Part shown: piece by piece, positions 40,240-49,049 of the stretch
How the letters are laid out: every line of letters begins with the position of its first letter
Position numbering within the stretch: the stretch's first letter is position 1
Origin: Sinomonas terrae
Lineage (GTDB): Bacteria > Actinomycetota > Actinomycetes > Actinomycetales > Micrococcaceae
Length of the DNA: 64,000 bases
Direction of reading: 5' to 3'
NCBI RefSeq assembly: GCF_022539255.1
Contig: NZ_JAKZBV010000001.1
Span: 372,001-436,000 of the forward strand
Notes under the pieces: model-generated
What the model saw: only the letters and a program-made list of their open reading frames with translations
What the model was told of the DNA's origin: nothing
Database searches by the model: none
Made by a program: the position numbers and the translations under genes

Positions 40240-40437
40240 TCAGTCCAGGCCTTCGGTGATAGTCCCATAGGGATTGTTCTCATCGACGAGTGCCTGCACG
40301 CTTCCGCCCGTGAAGCGGACGTGCACTCCGTGCCTCTGACCCGCGGCGGACTGCTCGAGTATCGGCCGCACAGTCTCGACGAAGGCGGGGTCCTTGTCCG
40401 CGAGGTACGCGGCGTACTGCTCTGGAAGCTCGGGCAT
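40240..40437 (-). CDS. Small protein of unknown function (65 aa)
   Basis: 65 residues with a compact hydrophilic composition: PELPEQYAAYLADKDPAF at the start, and a V-H-V-R-F/V-Q-A-L-V-D pattern suggesting two beta strands. AGAAGGGA lies ten bases before the ATG at 40435-40437. Codon use is like that of neighbouring genes. Family not recognised. It ends ten bases from the carboxyltransferase remnant, convergent. Confidence 0.6.
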   Translation of the reverse strand: MPELPEQYAAYLADKDPAFVETVRPILEQSAAGQRHGVHVRFTGGSVQALVDENNPYGTITEGLD

Positions 40438-40555
40438 CGAAGGTGGTTCCCTTCTGCTGTCGTTGAGGTCGTTTCGCAATGATTGCGTAATCGCAAGAGT
40501 ACGTCGCGAACTGGGTCGAAGAAAAGGCCGGCCTCGACGGCAGCGGGCGGTGGCC

Positions 40556-40957
40556 TCAGTGGCTGTGGTCGCCGCGGCTGTATTCGAACACCCACCCCAG
40601 AAGGCCGATGATGGCGAAGGCCGCGCCGATCGGGACGAGCCAGAACGCTATGGCCACGCCGAGCACCGATATCGCGCAGGCGGCTCCGAGCGAGATGGGC
40701 CACCAGCTCCAGGGGCTGAAGAACCCCTGATCGCCCGCGCCCTCGTGGATCTCGGCGTCCTGGCGGTCCTCCGGCCGGGGGCCAACCCGCCTTCCGGTGA
40801 CCCAGAGGTAGGTCGTGATCATGAGGGCGAGCCCGGCCACGAGAGCGAGCGGCACGCCGCCGGCGAATTCCGCGAAGTGGGTCATGAGGGCGTAGATGAA
40901 CCCCACGATGAGCAAGAAGACGAAGATCGCTCCGAAAAGCAGGGACTCTATCTTCAT
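40556..40957 (-). CDS. ctaF: Cytochrome c oxidase subunit IV, actinobacterial type
   Basis: 133 residues. Four hydrophobic helices in two pairs, starting MKIESLLFGAIFVFLLIVGFIYALMT-type and ending GWVFEYSRGDHSH. This is the small subunit found only in actinobacterial aa3 oxidases. Here it is alone, without ctaC/ctaD or qcr genes in the surrounding window. It could be a second copy or have moved from the main locus. The ATG at 40955-40957 is followed upstream by GGAGG seven bases away. Confidence 0.88.
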   Translation of the reverse strand: MKIESLLFGAIFVFLLIVGFIYALMTHFAEFAGGVPLALVAGLALMITTYLWVTGRRVGPRPEDRQDAEIHEGAGDQGFFSPWSWWPISLGAACAISVLGVAIAFWLVPIGAAFAIIGLLGWVFEYSRGDHSH

Positions 40958-41009
40958 GACCGCTCCTCCAAGAGGCCTCGCGGCGCGGTCGGAGTGGGCC
41001 GCACCGCCA

Positions 41010-41040
41010 TGCCAGATTAGGCACCTCGGGTGCCAGATAA
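41010..41040. promoter_or_regulatory. Repeated GCCAGAT(T/A)A motif with hairpin
   Basis: GCCAGATTA (41011-41019) and GCCAGATAA (41032-41040) are 21 bp apart, two helical turns. Between them GGCACC-TCG-GGTGCC forms a small hairpin. It lies just upstream of ctaF and is a candidate operator. The rest of the 40958-41258 gap, apart from the 41163 palindrome, shows nothing clear. Confidence 0.35.
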
Positions 41041-41162
41041 GGAAGCCCCCGGCACGAATTCTCCCGCTGCAATTCGGGACCGTCCTCAACGCGGTGCAGG
41101 CTCTGCATGTGCGCTGGAAGCCTCCACCATTGCCGAGGCGCAAGGAGGTCACCCGAGCAAAA

Positions 41163-41184
41163 CCTATCGGATATTCGATATAGG
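41163..41184. promoter_or_regulatory. Candidate operator ahead of the hydroxyacid dehydrogenase operon
   Basis: CCTATCG-GATATT-CGATATAGG: TATCG (41165-41169) and CGATA (41176-41180) are inverted around six bases, with CCTAT/ATAGG as outer arms offset by two bases. It lies about 75 bp before the GTG start at 41259, an AT-rich island in GC-rich DNA as expected for a promoter/operator. No regulator gene is adjacent. Confidence 0.45.
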
Positions 41185-41258
41185 ATTTGAAGGTTTGGTT
41201 GGGATGTCCGTGCACTGCCGGCACGGGTAAAACCCAGCAAGTAAGGAAGGAGTGCGCC

Positions 41259-42233
41259 GTGGATCGGAAGCCCCGAGTCGTCGTAACCGACTTGGACCAG
41301 CCGTCGCTGGCGGAGGAAGAGGCGGTCAGCGCCGCCGAGGGGTTCGAACTGGTGCGGACCGACTGCCGCACTGAGGACGACGTCATCCGCGCCGGCGAGG
41401 GAGCCGACGCCCTGATCGTGCAGTACGCACCCATCACGCGCGCCGTCTTCAAAGCGCTGCCAGGCCTCAAGGTCGTTGCCCGCTACGGCGTCGGCGTGGA
41501 CACCGTCGATCTCGAGGCGGCCACCGACGCCGGAGTCGCTGTCTGCAACGTCCCCGATTACGGCACTGAAGACGTGAGCGACCATGCGATCGCCCTCGCG
41601 CTGAGCCTCGCGCGCGGCGTCGTGGGTCTCGACCGCGAGGTGCGCCGCGGCAACTACTCGCTCGCACCGGTCCAGCCGCTGCACCGCGTTGCCGGTCGGG
41701 TCTTCGGCGTCGTCGGGCTCGGTCTCATCGGCGCCGCAACCGCGCGCAAGGCGCGCGGCGTGGGCTACGAGACCGTCGGCTTCGACCCCGTCTATGAGCC
41801 GGGGACGACGACGGCGGAAGGCACCGCCGTCGTGAGCTTCGACGAGCTGATCAGCCGCGCGGACGTCATCTCGCTCCACGTGCCCCTCAATGCCCACACG
41901 CGCCACCTCATCAATGCCGACGTCCTCGCCGCCATGAAGCCGGGCGCCATCCTCGTCAACACGTGCCGGGGCGGCGTCGTCGACACGGAGGCGTTGATCG
42001 AGGCGCTGCGCTCGGGCGGCATCCGTGCCGCCGGGCTCGACGTCTTCGAGGAGGAGCCGCTGCCGAAGGACAGCCCGCTGTTCGATGTCCCCAACACCGT
42101 GCTCACGCCCCACGCTGCCTGGTACAGCGAGGAGTCGCAGGTCGAGCTCAAACAGAGGACGGCGCAGAACGTCGCGGACGTGCTGGCCGGACGGAAGCCC
42201 AGGAACATCGTGAACCCGGAGGTATTGGCATGA
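41259..42233 (+). CDS. D-isomer-specific 2-hydroxyacid dehydrogenase (phosphoglycerate dehydrogenase-like)
   Basis: 324 residues. The NAD motif GVVGLGLIGAA (about 149-159), Arg in VNTCRGGVVDTEAL (about 229-242) and catalytic His in LTPHAAWYSEES (about 283-294) are intact. The C-terminal binding-protein/SerA-like C-terminus lacks an ACT domain. A perfect AAGGAAGGAG precedes the GTG at 41259-41261. It overlaps the next gene by four bases (ATGA), so they are coupled. Likely oxidises a 2-hydroxy acid or reduces its keto form. Confidence 0.88.
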   Translation: MDRKPRVVVTDLDQPSLAEEEAVSAAEGFELVRTDCRTEDDVIRAGEGADALIVQYAPITRAVFKALPGLKVVARYGVGVDTVDLEAATDAGVAVCNVPDYGTEDVSDHAIALALSLARGVVGLDREVRRGNYSLAPVQPLHRVAGRVFGVVGLGLIGAATARKARGVGYETVGFDPVYEPGTTTAEGTAVVSFDELISRADVISLHVPLNAHTRHLINADVLAAMKPGAILVNTCRGGVVDTEALIEALRSGGIRAAGLDVFEEEPLPKDSPLFDVPNTVLTPHAAWYSEESQVELKQRTAQNVADVLAGRKPRNIVNPEVLA

Positions 42234-43564
42234 CGACGATGAGCCCGAACACAACGCCGGCCGCACCCAAGGCCGGAACAGGCGCTCGGCCTGAGGTGAG
42301 CCACAAGCCGGGCAGCGCCCCGGCTGTGCAGGCTCCCGACGCGCGCGTCGCGGTGCGCCGCCAGCTGCCCAAGATCTCCGAGGTGCGCGAGCTCCTCCAG
42401 TTCCGTGCCCCCGTCCTGGACCCGGTTCGGCGTCGCCTCGAGGGTGCGCTCACGATCGGGGACCTGCGCAAGATCGGCCGCCGGACCACGCCGCGCGCGG
42501 TCTTCGACTACGTCGACGGTGCGGCCGAGTTCGAGATCACAGCCCAGCGCAACCTCGCGGCGTTCCGTGACGTCGAGTTCGTGCCGGAGACCCTCAACTC
42601 GGTGGCCGAGCCCGACCTCTCGACCGAGCTGTTCGGCGAGCGCATCGCCTTCCCGCTCGTCTTCGCACCCACGGGCTACACCCGCATGATGCACCACGAG
42701 GGTGAGGCCGCCGTCGCCCGCGTCGCTGAGCGCAGCAACCTCCCGTACTCGCTCTCGACGGTCGGCACCACGACGATCGAAGAGGTGCGGGACGCCGCCC
42801 CGAACGGGCAGAACTGGTTCCAGCTCTATCTCACGAACAACGAGGCGCTCAACGAGGAGATGGTGGGCCGGGCCCTCGACGCGGGCTGCAAGACCGTCAT
42901 CCTCACGGTCGACACGGCCGTAGCCGGCGGCCGGCACAAGGACACCCGCAACGGCCTGACGATCCCGCCGTCGCTGACGGTGAAGACATTCCTCGACATG
43001 TCTCGCTTCCCGTACTGGTGGTTCAACAAGCTCACGACGGCGCCGATCAACTTTGCGCTGCTCCGTGACTACCCGGGGACGTCGGCAGACGTCGCTGCCA
43101 TGCTGTTCGATCCGGGGCTCAACTACGAGGATCTCGAGTGGCTGCGCAAGGCCTGGCCGCACAATCTCCTCGTCAAGGGCATCACGAACCCGCAGGATGC
43201 TGCGCGCGTCGTCGAGCTCGGCGCTGACGGCGTCGTCGTCTCGAACCATGGCGGCCGGCAGCTCGACCGGACGCCGGCGACGCTCGACGTCCTTCCCGCA
43301 GTCCGGGAGGCCGTCGGAAGCGATGCGACCCTGCTGCTCGACAGCGGCGTACGCAACGGGCAGGACATCGTTGCGGCGATCGCGCGCGGTGCGGACGCCG
43401 TGATGATCGGCCGCGCCTACCTGTACGGCCTCATGGCCGGCGGCGAGCGCGGCGTCCAGCGGGCGGTCGAGATTCTGCAGACCGAGTACCGGCGCGCGCT
43501 GCAGCTGCTTGGGCTCAAGGAGACCTCGCAGATCGCGTCGCGTCACGTGCGAACGCGGGGCTGA
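42230..43564 (+). CDS. FMN-dependent alpha-hydroxy-acid dehydrogenase (L-lactate dehydrogenase type)
   Basis: 444 residues. It oxidises L-2-hydroxy acids such as L-lactate to the keto acid. The TIM barrel carries the active-site stretch SNHGGRQLD, with catalytic His340 and the following substrate Arg, plus FNKL and RGADAVMIGRAYLYGLMAGGE. The roughly 70-residue N-terminal extension rich in Ala/Pro is variable. The ATG overlaps the preceding stop (ATGA). Together with the D-type dehydrogenase this pair could interconvert stereoisomers through the keto acid; inference only. Confidence 0.9.
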   Translation: MTTMSPNTTPAAPKAGTGARPEVSHKPGSAPAVQAPDARVAVRRQLPKISEVRELLQFRAPVLDPVRRRLEGALTIGDLRKIGRRTTPRAVFDYVDGAAEFEITAQRNLAAFRDVEFVPETLNSVAEPDLSTELFGERIAFPLVFAPTGYTRMMHHEGEAAVARVAERSNLPYSLSTVGTTTIEEVRDAAPNGQNWFQLYLTNNEALNEEMVGRALDAGCKTVILTVDTAVAGGRHKDTRNGLTIPPSLTVKTFLDMSRFPYWWFNKLTTAPINFALLRDYPGTSADVAAMLFDPGLNYEDLEWLRKAWPHNLLVKGITNPQDAARVVELGADGVVVSNHGGRQLDRTPATLDVLPAVREAVGSDATLLLDSGVRNGQDIVAAIARGADAVMIGRAYLYGLMAGGERGVQRAVEILQTEYRRALQLLGLKETSQIASRHVRTRG

Positions 43565-43684
43565 CCTCTCCGGCGAGGCGGGACAGGGGCGGCCACTGAG
43601 GGTTTCGCGGCGGGAGACGCAGAGGCGTGCCGCGCGTCGGTTAGGGTCGATGCAACTGACCCGTTCTTCGAAGGCAGGGGAGTT

Positions 43685-44581
43685 ATGCGCGCAGAACCGC
43701 CAGTCGATGGCCTCATGGGCCCACTCGAGCTCCTATTCACCGGGACCGTGTGGGCCGAGGGCCCCGTCTGGGTCCCGTCGTCGCAGACCGTCCGCTGGAG
43801 CGATATCCCCAACAACCGCATCCTCGAGTTCGATCCGGTCACGGGCAAGGTGCGGGACTACGCGACGGAGGTGGAGTTCACCAACGGCCGCACTCTCGAC
43901 GCCGATGGGAGCGTCGTGCAGTGCAGCCACGGGCGGCGTCGGGTCGAGCGGGACCGCGACGGCGACGTTGTCGCCATCGTCGATTCCTTCGAGGGCAAGC
44001 GTCTCAATTCGCCGAACGACGTGGTCGTCGCACGAGACGGCACTATCTGGTTCACCGATCCGCCCTACGGCATTCTCCCTGGGACAAACGAGGGCCATGA
44101 GGGGGAACAGGAGTACGGCGCCTGCTACGTCTTCCGCTGCGGGTCTGGGGGAGAGGACCTCACCCCCGTGGTGACAGACCTCGTGCATCCCAACGGCCTC
44201 GCCTTCTCGCCCGACGAATCGCTGCTCTACGTCGCGGACACCGCCGGACTGCGCCACAACGTTCCGTTCCGCATCGCCGTCTATGACATCGTCGACGGCG
44301 CGTGCCGTAACGGCCGAACTTTCGTGCAGTTCGACGACGGGCACCCTTCGGACGGGTTCCGCGTGGACGTCGAGGGACGGGTCTGGACCTCGGCCGGCCC
44401 GTCGGTGCGCGTCTACTCACCGGACGGCACACTCCTCGCCGAGACGGAGCTGCCCGAGACGGTCTCCAACGTGTGCTTCGGCGGCCCGGACGGGCACGAT
44501 CTCTACATCACCGCCACCACGAGCCTGTACCGCCTGCGAACCGCCACCCGCGACGCTGTCCAGGCCCGCCGCGCCAGATGA
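43685..44581 (+). CDS. SMP-30/gluconolactonase family protein
   Basis: 298 residues, six-bladed propeller. Metal-binding residues are in EGPVW (Glu, about 24-28), NSPNDVVVARDGTIWFTDPPYG (Asn and following, about 103-124), HPNGLAFSPDESLLYVADT (Asn, about 166-184) and DGFRVDVEGRVW. Such enzymes open sugar lactones. GGGGAG precedes the ATG at 43685. It follows the FMN dehydrogenase by 120 bp and may be in the same unit. No signal peptide. Confidence 0.87.
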   Translation: MRAEPPVDGLMGPLELLFTGTVWAEGPVWVPSSQTVRWSDIPNNRILEFDPVTGKVRDYATEVEFTNGRTLDADGSVVQCSHGRRRVERDRDGDVVAIVDSFEGKRLNSPNDVVVARDGTIWFTDPPYGILPGTNEGHEGEQEYGACYVFRCGSGGEDLTPVVTDLVHPNGLAFSPDESLLYVADTAGLRHNVPFRIAVYDIVDGACRNGRTFVQFDDGHPSDGFRVDVEGRVWTSAGPSVRVYSPDGTLLAETELPETVSNVCFGGPDGHDLYITATTSLYRLRTATRDAVQARRAR

Positions 44582-44955
44582 GGGCCGTGCTCGCGCTGCT
44601 CGTGCTGCCCCTAGTGTTGGGGCTTCTGGGTATGCACGCCCTGGCCGCGCACGCGGTCGAGCCCGCTGCGGCTCCCGGACAGGCCGCTGCCGACCACTTC
44701 GCTGCCGGGCACAGCTCTAGCTCCGGAATGGACGACGACGCCTGCCACCCCGGCTGCCCACCTTCCGGCGCCGCCCATTCCTCTGACTGCATCCCCGCAC
44801 CGGGGGCCCAAGCGCCCACAGTGCCCGCCGCCGTCGTCCTTCTGCGCTCGGACGCAGTCCTGACGGGACCCGCGGGGTCTGTCGCACCCCGCCCGGATCG
44901 CCTGGGCGCCTCTCCCGCACCTGAGCTTCACGACCTGTCGATCAGCCGAACGTAG
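44578..44955 (+). CDS. DUF6153-like secreted or membrane-anchored protein
   Basis: 125 residues. A hydrophobic N-terminal helix (LLVLPLVLGLLGMHALAAHAV, about 6-26) is followed by a His/Asp/Ser-rich middle with a Cys-His-Pro-Gly-Cys cluster (DDACHPGCPP, about 52-61) and SDCIP. This organisation matches DUF6153 proteins, which sit beside DUF305 genes. The ATG overlaps the SMP-30 stop. A metal-related role outside the membrane is plausible. Confidence 0.65.
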   Translation: MRAVLALLVLPLVLGLLGMHALAAHAVEPAAAPGQAAADHFAAGHSSSSGMDDDACHPGCPPSGAAHSSDCIPAPGAQAPTVPAAVVLLRSDAVLTGPAGSVAPRPDRLGASPAPELHDLSISRT

Positions 44956-45037
44956 GCCGAGCCCGCCGCGGCCATCGATCCAACAGCGCCTTGGCCGCGC
45001 TCGCGCGTTCCCGACATTTCTCATCGACAGGAAGACC

Positions 45038-45664
45038 ATGACCACACTTCAGCACACCCATGCCCGCCGTCGTCCGCTCGGCTTGACGCTCCTCGCGGTG
45101 GGCGCGCTCGCGCTCGCGGGGTGCGGGGCACCCGCCGCGACGCCGGCGTCGACGGCCACGGCCGACATCCATAGCGGGCACTCGATGCCGAGTGCCTCGG
45201 CCGGATTCAACAGCGCCGACGGGATGTTCGCGCAGATGATGATCCCGCACCACGAGCAGGCGGTGCAGATGAGCGAGATCGTCCTCGCGAAGCCGGGGCT
45301 CGACCCACGGGTCGTCGCCCTAGCCCAACAGATCAGGGCCGCGCAGGCTCCCGAGATCGCCACGCTCAAGGACTGGCTCGCCGCGTGGGGCCAGCCTGAG
45401 AGCATGCCCGGCCATGGTGCGGGCGAGGCGATGAGCGGAATGATGAAGGACGAGGACCTCGGCCAGCTCCGTTCGGCCGAACCGGCCAAGGCATCGAAGC
45501 TGTTCCTCACGCAGATGATCGCCCACCACGAGGGCGCCGTCGAGATGGCGCGCACGGAGACGCAGGAAGGGCAAGATGGCGGCGCCGTTGGGATGGCTTC
45601 GGCGATCGTGGCGTCCCAGAGCAGGGAGATCGAGGAGATGAAAGCGATCCTCGCGCAGCCCTAG
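45038..45664 (+). CDS. DUF305 family lipoprotein (CopM-like)
   Basis: 208 residues. Signal peptide with lipobox LALAGC places Cys28 as the lipid anchor. Two DUF305 His-Glu motifs follow: MMIPHHEQAVQM (about 67-78) and QMIAHHEGAVEM (about 163-174). Family members such as cyanobacterial CopM bind copper or silver in the periplasm. AGGAAG precedes the ATG. It is 82 bp after the DUF6153 gene, suggesting a joint envelope metal function. Confidence 0.85.
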   Translation: MTTLQHTHARRRPLGLTLLAVGALALAGCGAPAATPASTATADIHSGHSMPSASAGFNSADGMFAQMMIPHHEQAVQMSEIVLAKPGLDPRVVALAQQIRAAQAPEIATLKDWLAAWGQPESMPGHGAGEAMSGMMKDEDLGQLRSAEPAKASKLFLTQMIAHHEGAVEMARTETQEGQDGGAVGMASAIVASQSREIEEMKAILAQP

Positions 45665-46584
45665 CACTGCTCTGCATGCACGTCCCGCGGGGGAACCAGC
45701 GGGATCGCCGCGAGCGGTGCCGCCGCGACGAGGCAGAACGCAAGGGGGTAGCCGAGGACGGTGACGAGGGCGCCCACCGCGGGTCCAACGCCCGACGCCG
45801 CGATGAACTGCCCGGTGTTTTGCGCCCCGAGCGCCTTGCCCGACCAGCGCGGTCCCGCCGCCTCGGCGACGGACGTGAACGCGAGGCCGTTGTCCGCGAC
45901 GCTGACAATGGTGGCGATCACGAACGCCGCCACAGCGGCGGCCCGCAGGGACGCGACGTCGGTCGCGGCCGCCAAACCCATGGTCACGGCGGCCGCGACC
46001 GCGACCCAGCGGAGGAGCCGCACCCGGCTCCCGAGGCGATCGCTCCACACGCCGACCGCGATGCGCCCGAACGCTCCCACGACCTGCGCGATGCTCACAG
46101 CCGCGCCTGCCGAGACGCTGTCGAGACCGACGTCGGCGATGAGCCACACGAGCCCGAACGTCGAGAGAGTGAACTGCGGGACCACGAGGAGCACCGAGAC
46201 AGCATGGATGCGCAAGAGGAACGAGCCCGCGCGATACGGGTTCGGCCCGCTCGCGGAGCCGCCGCGGCTGGGGGTCCGCGGCGGATTGACGAGTCCGAGG
46301 CCGCAGAGGACAGCGAGCACAGCGTTGAACACGAGCGGGAGGATCAGCGCTGCGCTCGTCCCGTGCCCCGCAGCGATCCACGGGACAGTGAGCGCCGCGA
46401 CGGTCACGCCGAGCGGCTGGGCCATCTGCCGGATCCCCATGGCCAGCCCCCGGCGGCTCCGCGGGAACCAGCCGACGACGACGCGCCCACTCGCCGCGTT
46501 GCTGCTGGCCGCGGGTCTCCCGATTCGCTCCCTTGGCCATGCCGTCCATGCCGCGCCCCTTCCGCCACGGCCATCGTGCTCCAA
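45661..46584 (-). pseudogene. MFS transporter lacking its N-terminal part
   Basis: The open frame gives 307 residues, but homology to 12-TM MFS proteins begins only at ASSNAASGRVVVGWFPRSRRGLAMGIRQM (about residue 25), which is normally near residue 125. So TM1 to about TM4 is missing and the first 25 residues (Arg/Gly-rich) look like out-of-frame sequence. The remaining helices and the RVVVGWF signature are intact. The most likely cause is a deletion near 46500. Whether a shortened protein is made is unknown. Its stop overlaps that of the DUF305 gene. Confidence 0.7.
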
Positions 46585-46599
46585 TGTCCACTAGGTGAG

Positions 46600-46626
46600 C
46601 ATTTTCGTCTCACTATTCGGAAAATG
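46600..46626. promoter_or_regulatory. Inverted repeat CATTTTC/GAAAATG upstream of the truncated MFS gene
   Basis: CATTTTC (46600-46606) and GAAAATG (46620-46626), 13 bp apart, form a 7-bp inverted repeat in an AT-rich 40-bp gap. It is probably a surviving operator of the MFS gene. No regulator is adjacent. Confidence 0.35.
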
Positions 46627-46627
46627 A

Positions 46628-48310
46628 CTAGCGGCGCGGCAGGTTGTGACTTCGCCGCCGTCGTTTCGCCGCGCTCCACGCGAGGTAGCCGCCGAGGCCG
46701 CCGAGGGCCGTGAGCCCGGTCCGCATGAACGGTGCGCGCCACCCCGTCCACCGCTCGCGATCGATGGAGACGAGTTCTCCGACACCACGGATGAACGCCG
46801 CCGTGATCACGCCCGCCACCACGCGGTCGCCGATCTTCTCCGCGCGGATGAGGAGCGGCTCGAGCTCGGCAGCGCGGAGGCGCACCTCGAAACCACCCGA
46901 ATCGACGATCCGCACGAGCCCGTCGACGAGGTGCGGGAGATCCTCGACGAGGTCCATCGCGCCCAGCCCCGCGTCCTTGAGCCCCTCGAGGATCGCCTGG
47001 GGCGAGTGCCGCTCAATGAACAGGTCGACCACGTAGGGCTGGAGCGCCTGGCTGAGTCGGAAGCTCGGGTCGAGGACTCGGCCAAGGCCTTCGGCCATGA
47101 CCAGCATCTTGGAGATGACGGCGATCTCCTCCGGCAGCTGAAGCCGGTGCGTCCGCACCACCGTTAGCAGCCGCTGCACAAGCCGGGCCGTGTCGACGTC
47201 CTGCAGATCCACCCGGTCGTAGAGCGAGATGAAGTCGGCAACGTCGTCGGCCAGGTCCGGGAGATCGGCCTCGTGGCTCCCCGCTGACATGTCGAGCAGC
47301 GTGCGCGCGAGCCGTCGAGCGTCCTTGCGGGCGACGGCGAGGAGCAGGCGGCTCAGCTGATCGTGGAGCCGGGCATCGATCTCCCCGATCATGCCGAAAT
47401 CGATGAGCGCGATCGCGCCATCGGTCTGCACGAACATGTTGCCCGGGTGCGGATCCGCATGGAAGAAGGCGTCCTGGAAGACCATCTGGGCGAGGGCGCT
47501 GGCAGCGTTGAGCGCGAGCGAGGAACGATCGAAGCCAGCGGCGTCCAATCCTTCGACGTCGTTGATCTTGAGCCCCTCGACCCGCTCGAGCGTGAGCATG
47601 CGCGATGTCGTGGTCTCCCAGAAGACGCGCGGAATCCGGATGTGGGGATCCTCGGCGAAGTTCGCCGCAAAGCGCTCGGCGTTGCGGGCCTCCTGGAGGT
47701 AGTCGAGTTCCGCGAGGATCGTGCGGCCGAACTGCTCGACGAGGCCGACGAGGTTGTAGTCGGCCGCCGCGGACCACTGGCGGCTCGCCGACGAGGCGAG
47801 GTTCCGCAGGATCTCGAGATCCTCGCGGATGCGGTCCACCGCACCCGGCTTCCGGACCTTGACGACCACGCGCGTCCCGTCCGCGAGGCGCGCACCGTGG
47901 ACCTGGCCGATGGACGCGCTCGCGATCGCTTCGTCGTCGAACGTCGCGAAGGCCTCCTCCACGTCGACGCCCAGCTCCTCGCGGACGACGGCGCGGATAT
48001 CCTCTGCGGGGACGGGCGGCACCGCGTCCTGGAGCTTCGCGAGCTCTGCCTGATACGCCTCCGGCACGAGGTCGGGGCGGGTGGAGAGGATCTGCCCGAG
48101 CTTCATGAACGTCGGCCCGAGCTCCTCGAGGGCGAGGCGCAGGTGCTCGGGGCCGCCGGCCGTCGCGTCAACAGCGTCGCCGAGCAGGTTCGTGGGGGAC
48201 CAGCGGCCGAGGCCGGTGGCGTGGAGAAGGTGCCCGAGGCCGTGGCGGGTCAGGACTTCGCCGATCTGGGCGTAGCGGGCGGCGCGGGAGCCGGAGATTC
48301 CGAAGGCCAT
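46628..48310 (-). CDS. ABC1/UbiB/AarF atypical kinase family protein
   Basis: 560 residues. Protein-kinase-like fold: the ATP lysine is in TRVVVKVRKPG (about 133-143), the ExD-like and catalytic segment FFHADPHPGNMFV (about 292-304) and IALIDFGMIGEI (about 309-320). Two C-terminal hydrophobic helices anchor it in the membrane. The UbiB/COQ8 family supports ubiquinone or menaquinone biosynthesis and lipid homeostasis. GGAG precedes the ATG. The GntR gene ends three bases upstream, so both are on one transcript. Confidence 0.88.
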   Translation of the reverse strand: MAFGISGSRAARYAQIGEVLTRHGLGHLLHATGLGRWSPTNLLGDAVDATAGGPEHLRLALEELGPTFMKLGQILSTRPDLVPEAYQAELAKLQDAVPPVPAEDIRAVVREELGVDVEEAFATFDDEAIASASIGQVHGARLADGTRVVVKVRKPGAVDRIREDLEILRNLASSASRQWSAAADYNLVGLVEQFGRTILAELDYLQEARNAERFAANFAEDPHIRIPRVFWETTTSRMLTLERVEGLKINDVEGLDAAGFDRSSLALNAASALAQMVFQDAFFHADPHPGNMFVQTDGAIALIDFGMIGEIDARLHDQLSRLLLAVARKDARRLARTLLDMSAGSHEADLPDLADDVADFISLYDRVDLQDVDTARLVQRLLTVVRTHRLQLPEEIAVISKMLVMAEGLGRVLDPSFRLSQALQPYVVDLFIERHSPQAILEGLKDAGLGAMDLVEDLPHLVDGLVRIVDSGGFEVRLRAAELEPLLIRAEKIGDRVVAGVITAAFIRGVGELVSIDRERWTGWRAPFMRTGLTALGGLGGYLAWSAAKRRRRSHNLPRR

Positions 48311-48313
48311 GCT

Positions 48314-48985
48314 CTACTCCGGGAGTCTTCCGGCCAGGCCGTCAATGACGGGTTGGCGGCCCAGTTCGATATGCGACGCGGCGAGCGATTCTGCGAGTTG
48401 GGTCCGGCCGGCGAGGATGGCTTCTCGCAGCTCGTCGTGCTCGATCGTGTTGAGCTCGACCGGCCGGCTCACGCCCAAGCCGAAGATCCATCGAGTCAAG
48501 CCTTGGAGCGGCCGGAGGGAACGGGCCAGGAGGCGGTGGCCGGCGACGTTGACGATTTCCGCGTGGAATTCCGTGTTGAGGTCAGAGGCCAGCTCGTCGT
48601 CGCCCGCTGCCGTTGCCTCTTTGGCGAGCTTGAGCAGCTCGCTCAGCCGGCCGCCGTCGGCCCCTGCAGCGACGCGCTCCGCGGCGCGGCGGGCTGCGAA
48701 CGATTCGAGGATCACGCGGAGGTCGAAGAGCTCCTCGACGTCGGTGAGCGTCAGCTGGCGGACGACGGCGCCCCGGCGCGGTGCGGTGACGATGAACCCA
48801 TCCTGCTCGAGCCGGTGCAGGGCCTCCCGCACGGGGATGCGCGAGACGCGGTGCTGTTCTGAGAGCTCCCGCTCGCGGAGGCGCTGCCCCGGGGCAAGCC
48901 GTCCAGCGACGATGTCCTCGAGGATGAGCTGGTAGACGTGGTTCGCAAACGCCTCCTCGGGGGCGGCCTGCACAGGGGTCTCCAT
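48314..48985 (-). CDS. GntR-family regulator with FCD domain
   Basis: 223 residues. The N-terminal winged HTH (LAPGQRLRERELSEQHRVSRIPVREALHRLEQDGFI, about 30-65) is followed by an all-helical FCD domain with metal-binding Asp/His positions (FHAEIVNVAGH, about 137-147; ELNTIEHDEL, about 178-187). FCD regulators sense small carboxylic acids. I chose the ATG at 48983-48985; TATTGT seven bases upstream would give a leaderless transcript. It is upstream of ubiB and divergent from the GH3 operon. Confidence 0.85.
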   Translation of the reverse strand: METPVQAAPEEAFANHVYQLILEDIVAGRLAPGQRLRERELSEQHRVSRIPVREALHRLEQDGFIVTAPRRGAVVRQLTLTDVEELFDLRVILESFAARRAAERVAAGADGGRLSELLKLAKEATAAGDDELASDLNTEFHAEIVNVAGHRLLARSLRPLQGLTRWIFGLGVSRPVELNTIEHDELREAILAGRTQLAESLAASHIELGRQPVIDGLAGRLPE

Positions 48986-49049
48986 GAGGGAGACAATACC
49001 GGTGCCGCGGTCGAGGGGCGCTGAGCCGAGAGCGGAGGTTTGGCGCGAA

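Noticed and set aside
40224..42266. 680-aa minus-strand open frame
   Set aside because: It mixes antisense of the hydroxyacid dehydrogenase with part of the ctaF region. Real products are read in other frames.
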